The notes under the pieces were generated by a model. It saw only the letters and a list, made by a program, of their open reading frames with translations, had not been told where the DNA came from and ran no database searches. A stretch of DNA of 64,000 bases, from assembly GCF_051014445.1 (NCBI RefSeq), contig NC_135134.1, positions 2,261,672-2,325,671 on the forward strand, written 5' to 3'. Both the position numbers and the translations under genes were made by a program. This DNA is from Colletes latitarsis. Lineage: Eukaryota; Arthropoda; Insecta; Hymenoptera; Colletidae. Below are positions 51,978 to 64,000 of this stretch, piece by piece. Within the stretch, counting starts at the first letter, position 1; each line of letters opens with the position of its first letter.

Positions 51978-54900
51978 ATTAGAGGATAACGCCGGTTATG
52001 TCTCGGTTAGATCTGGGATTTGCCCTCACCTGGCTCGTACCTTCGCATTTTTCGCCTACTTGTTGGCAAGATCCTGGGCTTCTTCTGGTTCGGATCACGT
52101 AGTAATGCGCTACCACACCGAAACAGTCAATTTAACCTGGTTGCGATTAATATTTTAGAGGATAACGCCGGTTATGTCTCGGTTAGGTCCGGGATTTGCC
52201 CTGATCTGGCTCCTACTTTCGCATCTATCGCATACTTGATGGCTAGATCCTGGCCTTTTTCTGGTTTGGATCACGTAGTAATGCGGTACCACACCGAAGC
52301 AGTCAATGAAACCTGGTTGCGATGAATATTTTGGAGGATAACGCTGGTTATGTTTGGGTTAGGTCTGGTATTTGCAATCATCTGGCTCCTACTTTCGCAT
52401 TTTTCGCATACTTGTTGGCCAGATCCTGGGCTTTTTCTGGTTCGGATCTCGTAGTAATGCGGTACCACACCGAAACAGTCAATTAAACCTGGTTGCGATT
52501 AATAGTTTAGAGGATAGCGCCGGTTATGTCTCGGTTAGGTGTGGGATTTGCCCTCATCTGGCTCGCACTTTCGCATTTTACGCCTACTTGTTGTCAAGAT
52601 CCTGGGCTTTGTCTGGGTTGGATCACGTAGTAATGCAGTACCACACCGTAACAGTCAATTAAACCTGGTTGCGATTAATATTTTGGAGGATAACGCCGGT
52701 TATGTCTCGGTTAGGTCTGGGATTTGCCCTCATCTGGCTCGTACCTTTGCATTTTTCGCCTACTTGTTGGCAAGATCCTGGGCTTTTTCTGGTTCGGATC
52801 ACGTAGTAATGCGGTACCACACTGAAACAGTCAAATAAACCTGGTTCCGATTAATATTTTAGAGGATAACGCCGGTTATGTCTGGGATAGGTCTGGTATT
52901 CGCCCTCATCTGGCTCGTACTTTCGCATTATTCGCATACTTCTTGGCCAGATCCTGGGCTTTTTCTGGTTTGATTCCGTCGTAATGCCGTACCACGCTAA
53001 AGCAGTCAATTAATCCTGGTTCCGATTAATATTTTAGAGGATAACGCCGGTTATGTCTCGGTTAGGTCTGGGTTTTGCCCTGATCTGGCTCCTACTTTCG
53101 CATTTTTCGCATACTTGTTGGCCAGATCCTGGGCTTTTCCTGGTTTGGATCACGTAGTAATGTGGCACCACACTGGAACAGTCAATAGAAGCTGGTTGCG
53201 ATTAATATTTTAGAGGATAACGCCTGTTATGTCGGGGTTAGGTCTGGGATTTGTCCTCATCTGGCTCGCACTTTCGCATTTTTCGCATACTTGTTGGCCA
53301 GATCCTGGCCTTTTTCTGGCTTGGACCACGTAGTAAAGCGGTACCACACTGAAACAGTCAATTAAACCTGGTTGCGATTAATATTTTAGAGGATAACGCC
53401 GGTTATGTCTGGGATAGGTCTGGTATTCGCCCTCATCTGGCTCGTACTTTCGCATTTTTCGCATACTTGTTGGCCAGATCCTGGCCTTTTTCTGGCTTGG
53501 ACCACGTAGTAATGTGGTACCACACTGAAACAGTCAAATAAACCTGGTTCCGATTAATATTTTAGAGGATAACGCCGGCTATGTCTGGGATAGGTCTGGT
53601 ATTCGCCCTCATCTGGCTCGTACTTTCGCATTTTTCGCATACTTGTTGGCCAGATCCTGGCCTTTTTCTGGTTTGGATCACGTAGTAATGCGGTACCACA
53701 CCGAAACAGTCAATTAAACCTGGTTGCGATTAATATTTTAGAGGATAACGCCGGTTATATCTCGGTTAGGTCTGGGATTTGCCCTCATCTGGCTCGCACT
53801 TTCGCATTTTTCGCATACTTGTTGGCCAGATCCTGGCCTTTTTCTGGCTTGGACCACGTAGTAATGTGGTACCACACTGAAACAGTCAAATAAACCTGGT
53901 TCCGATTAATATTTTAGAGGATAACGCCGGCTATGTCTGGGATAGGTCTGGTATTCGCCCTCATCTGGCTCGTACTTTCGCATTTTTCGCATACTTGTTG
54001 GCCAGATCCTGGCCTTTTTCTGGCTTGGACCACGTAGTAATGTGGTACCACACTGAAACAGTCAAATAAACCTGGTTCCGATTAATATTTTAGAGGATAA
54101 CGCCGGTTATGTCTCGGTTAGGTCTGGGATTTGCCCTGATCTGACTCCTACTTTCGCATTTTTCGCATACCTGTTGGCCAGATCCAAGGCTTTTCCTGGT
54201 TTGGATCACGTAGTAATGTGGCACCACACTGAAACAGTCAATAGAAGCTGGTTGCGATTAATATTATAGAGGATAACGCCGGTTATGTCTAGGTTAGGTC
54301 TGGGATTTGCCCTCATCTGGCTCGTACTTTCGCATTTCTAGTATACCTGTTGGCCAGATCCAGGGCTGTTTCGGGTTTGTATCCCGTCGTAGTGTGGTTC
54401 CGCACCGAGGCAGTCAATGAAACCTGGTTGCGATTAATATTTTGGAGGATAACGCCGGTTATGTCTCGGTTAGGTCTGGGATTTGCCCTCATCTGGCTCG
54501 TACCTTTGCATTTTTCGCCTACTTGTTGGCAAGATCCTGGGCTTTTTCTGGTTCGGATCACGTAGTAATGCGGTACCACACTGAAACAGTCAAATAAACC
54601 TGGTTGCGATTAATATTTTGGAGGATAACGCCGGTTATGTCTCGGTTAGGTCTGGGATTTGCCCTCATCTGGCTCGTACCTTTGCATTTTTCAACTACTT
54701 GTTGGCAAGATCCTGGGCTTTTTCTGGTTCGGATCACGTAGTAATGCGGTACCACACTGAAACAGTCAAATAAACCTGGTTCCGATTAATATTTTAGAGG
54801 ATAACGCCGGTTATGTCTGGGATAGGTCTGGTATTCGCCCTCATCTGGCTCGTACTTTCGCATTATTCGCATACTTCTTGGCCAGATCCTGGGCTTTTTC

Positions 54901-55890
54901 TGGTTTGGATTCCGTCGTAATGCCGTACCACGCTAAAGCAGTCAATTAATCCTGGTTCCGATTAATATTTTAGAGGATAACGCCGGTTATGTCTCGGTTA
55001 GGTCTGGGTTTTGCCCTGATCTGGCTCCTACTTTCGCATTTTTCGCATACTTGTTGGCCAGATCCTGGGCTTTTCCTGGTTTGGATCACGTAGTAATGTG
55101 GCACCACACTGGAACAGTCAATAGAAGCTGGTTGCGATTAATATTTTAGAGGATAACGCCTGTTATGTCGGGGTTAGGTCTGGGATTTGTCCTCATCTGG
55201 CTCGCACTTTCGCATTTTTCGCATACTTGTTGGCCAGATCCTGGCCTTTTTCTGGCTTGGACCACGTAGTAATGTGGTACCACACTGAAACAGTCAAATA
55301 AACCTGGTTCCGATTAATATTTTAGAGGATAACGCCGGCTATGTCTGGGATAGGTCTGGTATTCGCCCTCATCTGGCTCGTACTTTCGCATTTTTCGCAT
55401 ACTTGTTGGCCAGATCCTGGCCTTTTTCTGGCTTGGACCACGTAGTAATGTGGTACCACACTGAAACAGTCAAATAAACCTGGTTCCGATTAATATTTTA
55501 GAGGATAACGCCGGTTATGTCTCGGTTAGGTCTGGGATTTGCCCTGATCTGACTCCTACTTTCGCATTTTTCGCATACCTGTTGGCCAGATCCAAGGCTT
55601 TTCCTGGTTTGGATCACGTAGTAATGTGGCACCACACTGAAACAGTCAATAGAAGCTGGTTGCGATTAATATTATAGAGGATAACGCCGGTTATGTCTAG
55701 GTTAGGTCTGGGATTTGCCCTCATCTGGCTCGTACTTTCGCATTTCTAGTATACCTGTTGGCCAGATCCAGGGCTGTTTCGGGTTTGTATCCCGTCGTAG
55801 TGTGGTTCCGCACCGAGGCAGTCAATGAAACCTGGTTGGGATGAATATCTTGGAGGATAACGCTGGTTATGTTTGGGTTAGGTCTGGTAT
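51978..55890. repeat. Block Z, long version with internal duplications
   Basis: The first part repeats 40407 onward. The Z series then recurs within itself. CGCCTGTTATGTCGGGG appears at 53221 and 55157, 1,936 bp (11 x 176) apart, and TTCCGTCGTAATGCCG near 52973 and 54910. A divergent pair of monomers beginning near 54120 recurs near 55528, 1,408 bp (8 x 176) apart. The two spacings differ by three monomers, so the second internal copy is three monomers shorter. GGTACC is changed in several of these monomers (GGCACC, GGTTCCGC). No gene is seen. Confidence 0.78.
54120..54440. repeat. Divergent monomer pair, first copy (second at 55528-55848)
   Basis: These two monomers depart most from the consensus: CTGATCTGACTCC, CATACCTGTTGG, GATCCAAGGC, ATTATAGAGG, TCTAGGTTAGG, CATTTCTAGTATACC and GTATCCCGTCGTAGTG. 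The KpnI-type site reads GGCACC in the first and GTTCCG in the second. The same changes occur in both copies, 1,408 bp apart, so they predate the duplication. They may be older or less homogenised monomers. That is inference. Confidence 0.75.
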
Positions 55891-58800
55891 TTGCAATCAT
55901 CTGGCTCCTACTTTCGCATTTTTCGCCTACTTGTTGGCAAGATCCTGGGCTTTTTCTGGTTCGGATCACGTAGTAATGCGGTACCACACCGAAACAGTCA
56001 ATTAAACCTGGTTGCGATTAATATTTTAGAGGATAACGCCAGTTATGTCTCGCTTAGGTCTGGGATTTGCCCTCATCTGGCTCGTACTTTCGCATTTTTC
56101 CCATACTTGTTGCCGAGGTCCTGGCATTTTTCTGGCTTGGACCACGTAGTAATGTGGCACCACACTGAAACAGTCAATAGAAGCTGGTTGCGATTAACAT
56201 TTTGGAGGATAACGCTGGTTATGGCTGGGTTAGTTCTGGTATATGCAATCATCTGGCTCGTACCTTCGCATTTTTCACCAACTTGTTGTCAAGATCCTGG
56301 GCTTTTTCTGGTTCGGATCACGTAGTAATGCGGTACCACACCGAAACAGTCAATTAAACCTGGTTGCGATTAATATTTTAGAGGATAACGCCGGTTATGT
56401 CTCGGTTAGGTCTGGGATTTGCCCTCATCTGGCTCGCACTTTCGCATTTTACGCCTACTTGTTGTCAAGATCCTGGGCTTTTTCTGGTTTGGATCACGTA
56501 GTAATGCGGTACCACACCGTAACAGTCAATTAAACCTGGTTGCGATTAATATTTTGGAGGATAACGCCGATTATGTCTCGGTTAGGTCTGGGATTTGCCC
56601 TCATCTGGCTCGTACCATTGCATTTTTCGCCTACTTGTTGGCAAGATCCTGGGCTTTTTCTGGTTCGGATCACGTAGTAATGCGGTACCACACCGAAACA
56701 GTCAATTAAACCTGGTTGCGATTAATATTTTAGAGGATAACGCCGGTTATGTCTCGGTTAGGTCTGGGATTTGCCCTCATCTGGCTCGTACTTTCGCATT
56801 TTTCGCATACTTGTTGGCCAGATCCTGGCCTTTTTCTGGCTTCGACCACGTAGTAATTAGGTACCACACTGAAACATTCAACTAAACCTGGTTCCGATTA
56901 ATATTTTAGAGTATAACGCCGGTTATGTCTGGGTTAGTTCTGGTATTTGCCCTCATCTGGCACGCACTTTCGCATCTATCGCATACTTGATGGCTAGATC
57001 CTGGCCTTTTTCTGGTTTGGATCGCGTAGTAATGTGGCACCACACTGAAACAGTCAACAGAAGCTGGTTGCGATTAATATTTTAGAGGATAACTCCGGTT
57101 ATGTCTGGGTTAGGTCTGGGATTTGCCCTCACCTGTCTCGTACTTTCGCATTTTTCGCATACTTGTTGCTCATATCCTGGCCTTTTTCTGGCTTGGACCA
57201 CGTAGTAATGTGGTACCACACTGAAACCGTCAATGAAAGCTGGTTCCGATTAGTATCTTAGAGGATAACGCTGGTTATGGCTGGGTTAGTTCTGGTATTT
57301 GCAATCGTCTGGCTCGTACCTACGCATTTTTCGCCTACTTGTTGTCAAGATCCTGGCCTTTTTCTGGTTTGAATCACGTAGTAATGCGGTACCACACCGA
57401 AACAGTCAATTAAACCTGGTTGCGATTAATATTTTAGAGTATAACGCCAGTTATGTCTCGGTTAGGTCTGGGATTTGCCTTCATCTGGCTCGCACTTTCG
57501 CATTTTTCGCATACTTGTTGGCCAGATCCTGGCCTTTTTCTGGTCTGTATCTCGAAGTAATGTGGTACCACACTGAAACCGTCAATAAATGCTGGTTCCG
57601 ATTAGTATCTTAGAGGATAACGCTGGTTATGGCTGGGTTAGTTCTGGTATTTGCAATCATCTGGCTCGTACCTTCGCATTTTTCGCCTACTTGTTGTCAA
57701 GATCCTGGGCTTTTTCTGATTTGGATCACTTAGTAATGCGGTACCGCACTGTAACAGTCAATTAAACCTGGTTGCGATTACTATTTTAGAGGATAACGCC
57801 GGTTATGTCTCGGTTAGGTCTGGGATTTGCCCTCATCTGGCTCGTACTTTCGCATTTTTCGCATACTTGTTGGCCAGATCCTGGCCTTTTTCTGGCTTGG
57901 ACCACGTAGTAATTAGGTACCACACTGAAACATTCAACTAAACCTGGTTCCGATTAATATTTTAGAGGATAACGCCGGTTATGTCTGGGTTAGTTCTGGT
58001 ATTAGCCCTCATCTGGCTCGCACTTTCGCATCTATCGCAAACTTGATGGCTATATTCTGGCCTTTTTCTGGTTTGAATCACGTAGTAATGCGGTACCACA
58101 CCGAAACAGTCAATTAAACCTGGTTGCGATTAGTATTTTAGGGGATAACGCCGGTTATGTCTCGGTTAGGTCTGGGATTTGCCCTGATCTGGCTCCTACT
58201 TTCGCATACTTGTGGCCAGATCCTGGGCTTTTTCTGGTTCGGATCACGTAGTAATGCGGTACCACACCGAAACAGTCAATTAAACCTGGTTGCGATTAAT
58301 ATTTTAGAGGATAATGCCGGTTATGTCTCGGTTAGGTCTGGGATTTGCCCTCATCTGGCTCGCACCTTTGCATTTTTCGCCTACTTGTTGGCAAGATCCT
58401 GGGCTTTTTCTGGTCCGGATCACGTAGTAATGCGGTACCACACCGAAACACTCAATTAAGCCTGGTTCCGATTAATATTTTAGAGGATAACGCCGGTTAT
58501 GTCTGGGTTAGTTCTGGTATTTGCCCTCATCTGGCTCGCACTTTCGCATCTATCGCATACTTGATGGCTAGATCCTGGCATTTTTCTGGTTTGGATCACG
58601 TAGTAATGCGGTACCACACCGAAACAGTCAATTAAACCTGGTTGCGATTAATATTTTAGAGGATAACGCCGGTTATGTCTGGGTTAGGTCTGGGATTTGC
58701 CCTCATCTGGCTCGTACTTTCGCATCTATCGCATACTTGATGGCTAGATCCTGGCATTTTTCTGGTTTGGATCACGTAGTAATGCGGTACCACACCGAAA

Positions 58801-61800
58801 CAGTCAATTAAACCTGGTTGCGATTAATATTTTAGAGGATAACGCCGGTTATGTCTCGGTTAGGTCTGGGATTTGCCCTCATCTGGCTCGCACTTTCGCA
58901 TTTTTCGCATACTTGTTGGCCAGATCCTGGCCTTTTTCTGGACTGTATCTCGTAGTAATGTGGTACCACACTGAAACCGTCAATTAAAGCTGGTTCCGAT
59001 TAGTATCTTAGAGGATAACGCTGGTTATGGCTGGGTTAGTTCTGGTGTTTGCAATCATCTGGCTCGTACCATCGCATTTTTCGCCTACTTGTTGTCAAGA
59101 TCCTGGGCTTTTTCTGATTTGGATCACTTAGTAATGCGGTACCGCACTGTAACAGTCAATTAAACCTGGTTGCGATTACTATTTTAGAGGATAACGCCGG
59201 TTATGTCTGGGTTAGTTCTGGTATTTGCCCTCATCTGGCTCGCACTTTCGCATTTTTCGCATACTTGTTGGCCAGATCCTGGCCGTTTTCTGGCTTGGAC
59301 CACGTAGTAATGTGGTACCACACTGAAACAGTCAAATAAACCTGGTTCCGATTAGTATCTTAGAGGATAACGCTGGTTATGGCTGGGATAGTTCTGGTAT
59401 ATGCAATCGTCTGGCTCGTACCTTCGCATTTTTCGCCAACTTGTTGTCAAGATCCTGGGCTTTTTCTGGTTCGGATCACGTAGTAATGCGGTACCACACC
59501 GAAACAGTCAATTAAACCTGGTTGCGATTAATATTTTAGAGGATAACGCCGGTTATGTCTCGGTTAGGTCTGGGATTTGCCCTGATCTGGCTCGCACTTT
59601 CGCATTTTACGCCTACTTGTTGTCAAGATCCTGGGCTTTTTCTGGTTTGGATCACGTAGTAATGCGGTACCACACCTTAACAGTCAATTAAACCTGGTTG
59701 CGATTAATATTTTAGAGGATAACGCCGGTTATGTCTCGGTTAGGTCTGGGATTTGCCCTCATCTGGCTCGTACCATTGCATTCTTCGCCTACTTGTTGGC
59801 CAGATCCTGGGCTTTTCCTGGTTTGGATCACGTAGTAATGTGGCACCACACTGAAACAGTCAATAGAAGCTGGTTGCGATTAATATTTTAGAGGATAACT
59901 CCGGTTATGGCTGGGTTAGGTCTGGGATTTGCCCTCATCTGGCTCGTACTTTCGCTTTTTTCGCATTCTTGTTGCCCAGATCCTGGCCTTTTTCTGGCTT
60001 GGACCCCGTAGTAATGTGGTACCACACTGAAACAGTCAAATAAACCTGGTTTCGATTAATATTTTAGAGGATAACGCCGGCTATGTCTGGGATAGGTCTG
60101 GTATTCGCCCACATCTGGCTCGTACTTTCGCATTTTTCGCATACTTCCTGGCCAGATCCTGGCCTTTTTCTGGTCTGTATCACGTAGTAATGTGGTACCA
60201 CACTGAAACCGTCAATAAAAGCTGGTTCCGATTAGTATCTTAGAGGATAACGCTGGTTATGGCTGGGTTAGTACTGGTATTTGCAATCATCTGGCTCGTA
60301 CCTTCGCATTTTTCGCCTACTTGTTGTCAAGATCCTGGGCTATTTCTGGTTTGGATCACTTAGTAATGCGGTACCGCACTGTAACAGTCAATTGAACCTG
60401 GTTGCGATTACTATTTTAGAGGATAACGCCGGTTATGTCTCGGTTAGGTCTGGGATTTGCCCCCATCTGGCTCGTACTTTCGCATTTTTCGCATACTTGT
60501 TGGCCAGATCCTGGCCTTTTTCTGGCTTGGACCACGTAGTAATTAGGTACCACACTGAAACATTCAACTAAACCTGGTTTCGATTAATATTTTAGAGGAT
60601 AACGCCGGTAATGTCCGGGTTAGTTCTGGTATTTGCCCTCATCTGGCTCGCACTTTCGCATCTATCGCATACTTGATGGCTAGATTCTGGCCTTTTTCTG
60701 GTTTGAATCACTTAGTAATGGGGTACCACACCGAAACAGTCAATTAAACCTGGTTGCGATTAATATTTTAGAGGATAACGCCGGTTATGTCTCGGTTAGG
60801 TCTGGGATTTGCCCTCATCTGGCTCGCACTTTCGCATTTTTCGCATACTTGTTGGCCAGATCCTGGCCTTTTTCTGGACTGTATCTCGTAGTAATGTGGT
60901 ACCACACTGAAACCGTCAATAAAAGCTGGTTCCGATTAGTATCTTAGAGGATAACGCTGGTTATGGCTGGGTTAGTTCTGGTATTTGCAATCATCTGGCT
61001 CGTACCTTCGCATTTTTCGCCTACTTGTTGTCAAGATCCTGGGCTTTTTCTGATTTGGATCACTTAGTAATGCGGTACCGCACTGTAACAGTCAATTAAA
61101 CCTGGTTGCGATTACTATTTTAGAGGATAACGCCGGTTATGTCTGGGTTAGTTCTGGTATTTGCCCTCATCTGGCTCGCACTTTCGCATCTATCGCATAC
61201 TTGATGGCTATATTCTGGCCTTTTTCTGGTTTGAATCACGTAGTAATGCGGTACCACACCGAAACAGTCAATTAAACCTAGTTGCGATTAATATTTTAGA
61301 GGATAACGCCGGTTATGTCTCGGTTAGGTCTGGGATTTGCCCTGATCTGGCTCCTACTTTCGCATTTTTCGCATACTTGTTGGCCAGATCCTGGGCTTTT
61401 TCTGGTCCGGATCACGTAGTAATGCGGTACCACACCGAAACAGTCAATTAAACCTGGTTGCGATTAATATTTTAGAGGATAATGCCGGTTATGTCTCGGT
61501 CAGGTCTGGGATTTGCCCTCATCTGGCTCGTACCTTTGCATTTTTCGCCTACTTGTTGGCAAGATCCAGGGCTTTTTCTGGTTCGGATCACGTAGTAATG
61601 CGGTACCACACCGAAACAGTCAATTAAACCTGGTTCCGATTAATATTTTAGAGGATAACGCCGGTTATGTCTGGGTTAGTTCTGGTATTTGCCCTCATCT
61701 GGCTCGCACTTTCGCATCTATCGCATACTTGATGGCTAGATCCTGGCATTTTTCTGGTTTGGATCACGTAGTAATGCGGTACCACACAGAAACAGTCAAT

Positions 61801-64000
61801 TAAACCTGGTTGCGATTAATATTTTAGAGGATAACGCCGGTTATGTCTCGGTTAGGTCTGGGATTTGCCCTGATCTGGCACCTACTTTCGCATTTTTCGC
61901 ATACTTGTTGGCCAGATCCTGGGCTTTTCCTGGATTGGATCACGTAGTAATGTGGCACCACACTGAAACAGTCAATAGAAGCTGGTTGCGATTAATATTT
62001 TAGAGGATAACGCCGGTTATGTCTGGGTTAGGTCTGGGATTTGCCCTGATCTGGCTCGCACTTTCGCATCTATCGCATACTTGATGGCTAGATTCTGGCC
62101 TTTTTCTGGTTTGAATCACGTAGTAATGGGGTACCACACCGAAACAGTCAATTAAACCTGGTTGCGATTAATATTTTAGAGGATAACGCCGGTTATGTCT
62201 CGGTTAGGTCTGGGATTTGCCCTCATCTGGCTCGCACTTTCGCATTTTTCGCATACTTGTTGGCCAGATCCTGCCCTTTTTCTGGACTGTATCTCGTAGT
62301 AATGTGGTACCACACTGAAACCGTCAATTAAAGCTGGTTCCGATTAGTATCTTAGAGGATAACGCTGGTTATGGCTGGGTTAGTTCTGGTATTTGCAATC
62401 ATCTGGCTCGTACCTTCGCATTTTTCGCCTACTTGTTGTCAAGATCCTGGGCTTTTTCTGATTTGGATCACTTAGTAATGCGGTACCGCACTGTAACAGT
62501 CAATTAAACCTGGTTGCGATTACTATTTTAGAGGATAACGCCGGTTATGTCTGGGTTAGTTCTGGTATTTGCCCTCATCTGGCTCGCACTTTCGCATCTA
62601 TCGCATACTTGATGGCTATATTCTGGCCTTTTTCTGGTTTGAATCACGTAGTAATGCGGTACCACACCGAAACAGTCAATTAAACCTGGTTGCGATTAGT
62701 ATCTTAGAGGATAACGCTGGTTATGGCTGGGTTAGTTCTGGTATTTGCAATCATCTGGCTCGTACCATCGCATTTTTCGCATACTTGTTGGCCAGATCCT
62801 GGGCTTTTTCTGGTTCGGATCACGTAGTAATGCGGTACCACACCGAAACAGTCAATTAAACCTGGTTGCGATTAATATTTTAGAGGATAACGCCGGTTAT
62901 GTCTGTGTTAGTTCTGGTATTTGCCCTCATCTGGCTCGCACTTTCGCATCTATCGCATACTTTATGGCCAGATCCTGGCCTTTTTCTGGTTTGGATCACG
63001 TAGTAATGCGGTACCACACCGAAACTGTCAATTAAACCAGGTTGCGATTCATATTTTGGGGGATAACGCCGGTTATGTCTCGGTTAGGTCTGGGATTTGC
63101 CCTGATCTGGCTCCTACTTTCGCATTTTTCGCATACTTGTTGGCCAGATCCTGGGCTTTTCCTGGTTTGGATCAAGTAGTAATATGGTACCACACTGAAA
63201 CAGTCAATTAAACATGGTTCCGATTAATATTTTAGAGGATAACGCCGGTTATGTCTGAGTTAGTTCTGGTATTTGCCCTCATCTGGCTCGCACTTTCGCA
63301 TCTATCGCATACTTGATGGCTAGATCCTGGGCTTTTTCTGGCTTGGATCACGTAGTAATGTGGTACCACACTGAAACAGTCAAATAAACCTGGTTCCGAT
63401 TAATATTTTAGAGGATAACGCCGGCTATGTCTGGGATAGGTCTGGTATTTGCCCTCATCTGGCTCGCACTTTCGCATTTTTCGCATACTTGCTGGCCAGA
63501 TCCTGGCCTTTTTCTGGTCTGTATCACGTAGTAATGTGGTTCCACACTGAAACCGTCAATAAAAGCTGGTTTCGATTAGTATCTTAGAGGATAACGCCGG
63601 TTATGGCTGGGTTAGTTCTGGTATTTGCAATCATCTGGCTCGTACCTTCGCAGTTTTCGCCTACTTGTTGTCAAGATCCTGGGCTTTTTCTGGTTCGGAT
63701 CACGTAGTAATGCGGTGCCACACCGAAACAGTCAATTAAACCTGGTTGCGATTAATATTTTAGAGGATAACGCCGGTTATGTCTCGGTTAGGACTGGGAT
63801 TTGCCCTCCTCTGGCTCGTACTTTCGCATTTTTCGCATACTTGTTGGCCGGATCCTGGCCTTTTTCTGGCTTGGACCACGTAGTAATTAGGTACCACACT
63901 GAAACATTCAACTAAACCTGGTTCCGATTAATATTTTAGAGGATAACGCCGGTTATGTCTCGGTAAGGTCTGGGATTTGCCCTCATCTGGCTCGCACTTT
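55891..64000. repeat. Right flank: more divergent monomers with 8- and 18-mer periodicity
   Basis: The array continues at 176-bp spacing, but the 48-mer marker series is lost and no 11-bp-deleted monomer is seen. Other longer periods appear. The words TTTTTCTGAT plus ACTTAGTAATG and GGTACCGCACTG recur at 57711, 59109, 61045 and 62453, with a related copy at 60341, spaced 8 (less 10 bp), 11 and 8 monomers. GACTGTATCTCG recurs at 58941, 60877 and 62285 (11 and 8 monomers). Markers near 56243 and 59401, and near 58345 and 61513, are 18 monomers apart. Copies differ by more scattered changes than in the left part. Confidence 0.8.
58190..58222. repeat. 166-bp monomer with a 10-bp loss
   Basis: One of the two TTTCGCAT words (normally 9 bp apart) is missing, and one further T is absent just after it (CTTGTGGCC against CTTGTTGGCC). 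This explains why marker spacings across this point fall 10 bp short of a multiple of 176, for example 1,398 bp from 57711 to 59109. I saw it only once. It is consistent with slippage between the two direct words. Confidence 0.8.

Larger units (their letters stand above)
1..64000. repeat. 176-bp satellite DNA array filling the whole window
   Basis: Every part of the window is built from a 176-bp monomer in direct tandem. Diagnostic words such as GGTACC, GATTAATATTTT and GGATAACGCC recur every 176 bp, or at multiples of 176 less small fixed deficits. All copies read in the same direction, and I found no inverted block, transposon, tRNA, rRNA or unique insert. In a consensus counted by eye from GGTACC, 80 of 176 bases are G or C. 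Long tandem arrays with higher-order structure are known from eukaryotic centromeres and heterochromatin. That this array is centromeric is inference. The reading frames in it are by-products of the repeat and are not annotated as genes. Confidence 0.98.

Noticed and set aside
55891..56325. Longest open frame (144 codons)
   Set aside because: It is simply two and a half diverged monomers in which stops happen to be missing. The flanks and composition are the same satellite, with no domain or independent start signal.
60045..60065. tRNA or SINE-like B box (GGTTTCGATTA, GGTTCCGATTA)
   Set aside because: The match to GGTTCGANTCC is partial, and there is no A box at suitable distance and no cloverleaf.
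1..64000. CRISPR array
   Set aside because: There are no short identical repeats separated by unique spacers. The whole 176-bp unit repeats, and there are no cas genes.
1..64000. Identity with known satellites of similar length (primate alpha satellite 171 bp, Arabidopsis 178 bp, Brassica CentBr 176 bp)
   Set aside because: Length similarity alone is not evidence, and I see none of the sequence features I associate with those families. A database search would decide.

Overview
The whole 64 kb window is one uninterrupted head-to-tail satellite DNA array. The basic unit is 176 bp (about 364 copies, all in the same orientation). I see no credible protein-coding gene, RNA gene, transposon or unique sequence. 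This points to eukaryotic nuclear DNA in a centromeric, pericentromeric or other heterochromatic block. I do not recognise the monomer as a named satellite, so I name no species. A consensus monomer built by eye from the KpnI-type site GGTACC is about 45% GC and keeps 9 CpG dinucleotides.

The monomers are arranged in higher-order repeats (HORs). Neighbouring monomers differ clearly (about 12% in one pair counted by eye), but the same series of monomers recurs thousands of bases away with only scattered single-base changes. Tracking diagnostic variants gives an inferred full HOR of 48 monomers, 8,414 bp. That is 48 x 176 minus 34, the deficit coming from three monomers with an 11-bp deletion and one with a 1-bp deletion. 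Position c in the text means distance from an anchor I call P, the start of a TTTGCATTTTTTGCAT variant found at 721, 17714, 22257, 26800, 33289 and 45036. No completely intact 8,414-bp copy is present. The window is a mosaic of copies shortened or lengthened by whole numbers of monomers, as expected from in-register unequal exchange.

Layout: 1-720, end of one HOR copy with an extra chimeric monomer. 721-7495, colinear HOR (c0-6774). 7496-12130, a second pass after a backward jump, forming a 23-monomer repeat (4,025 bp). 12131-17713, a third pass that runs to the HOR end. 17714-22256 and 22257-26799, two near-identical 26-monomer units of 4,543 bp. 26800-33288, a 37-monomer unit with an internal 1,056-bp tandem duplication. 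33289-45035, an 11,747-bp unit carrying a 3,509-bp (20-monomer) enlargement, part of which is a distinct block Z (40407-42407). 45036-51977, another colinear HOR copy. 51978-55890, a longer, internally duplicated version of Z. 55891-64000, more divergent monomers with weaker 8- and 18-monomer periodicities and none of the 11-bp-deleted monomers.

The most interesting material is the recorded history of rearrangement: identical junctions shared by adjacent units, private variants marking recent local amplification, two equal-length intervals that lost different monomers, a short gene-conversion-like patch, and length variants that map to short direct repeats or dyads in the monomer. All comparisons were made by eye. 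Exact identities, monomer counts and phylogeny need computation.
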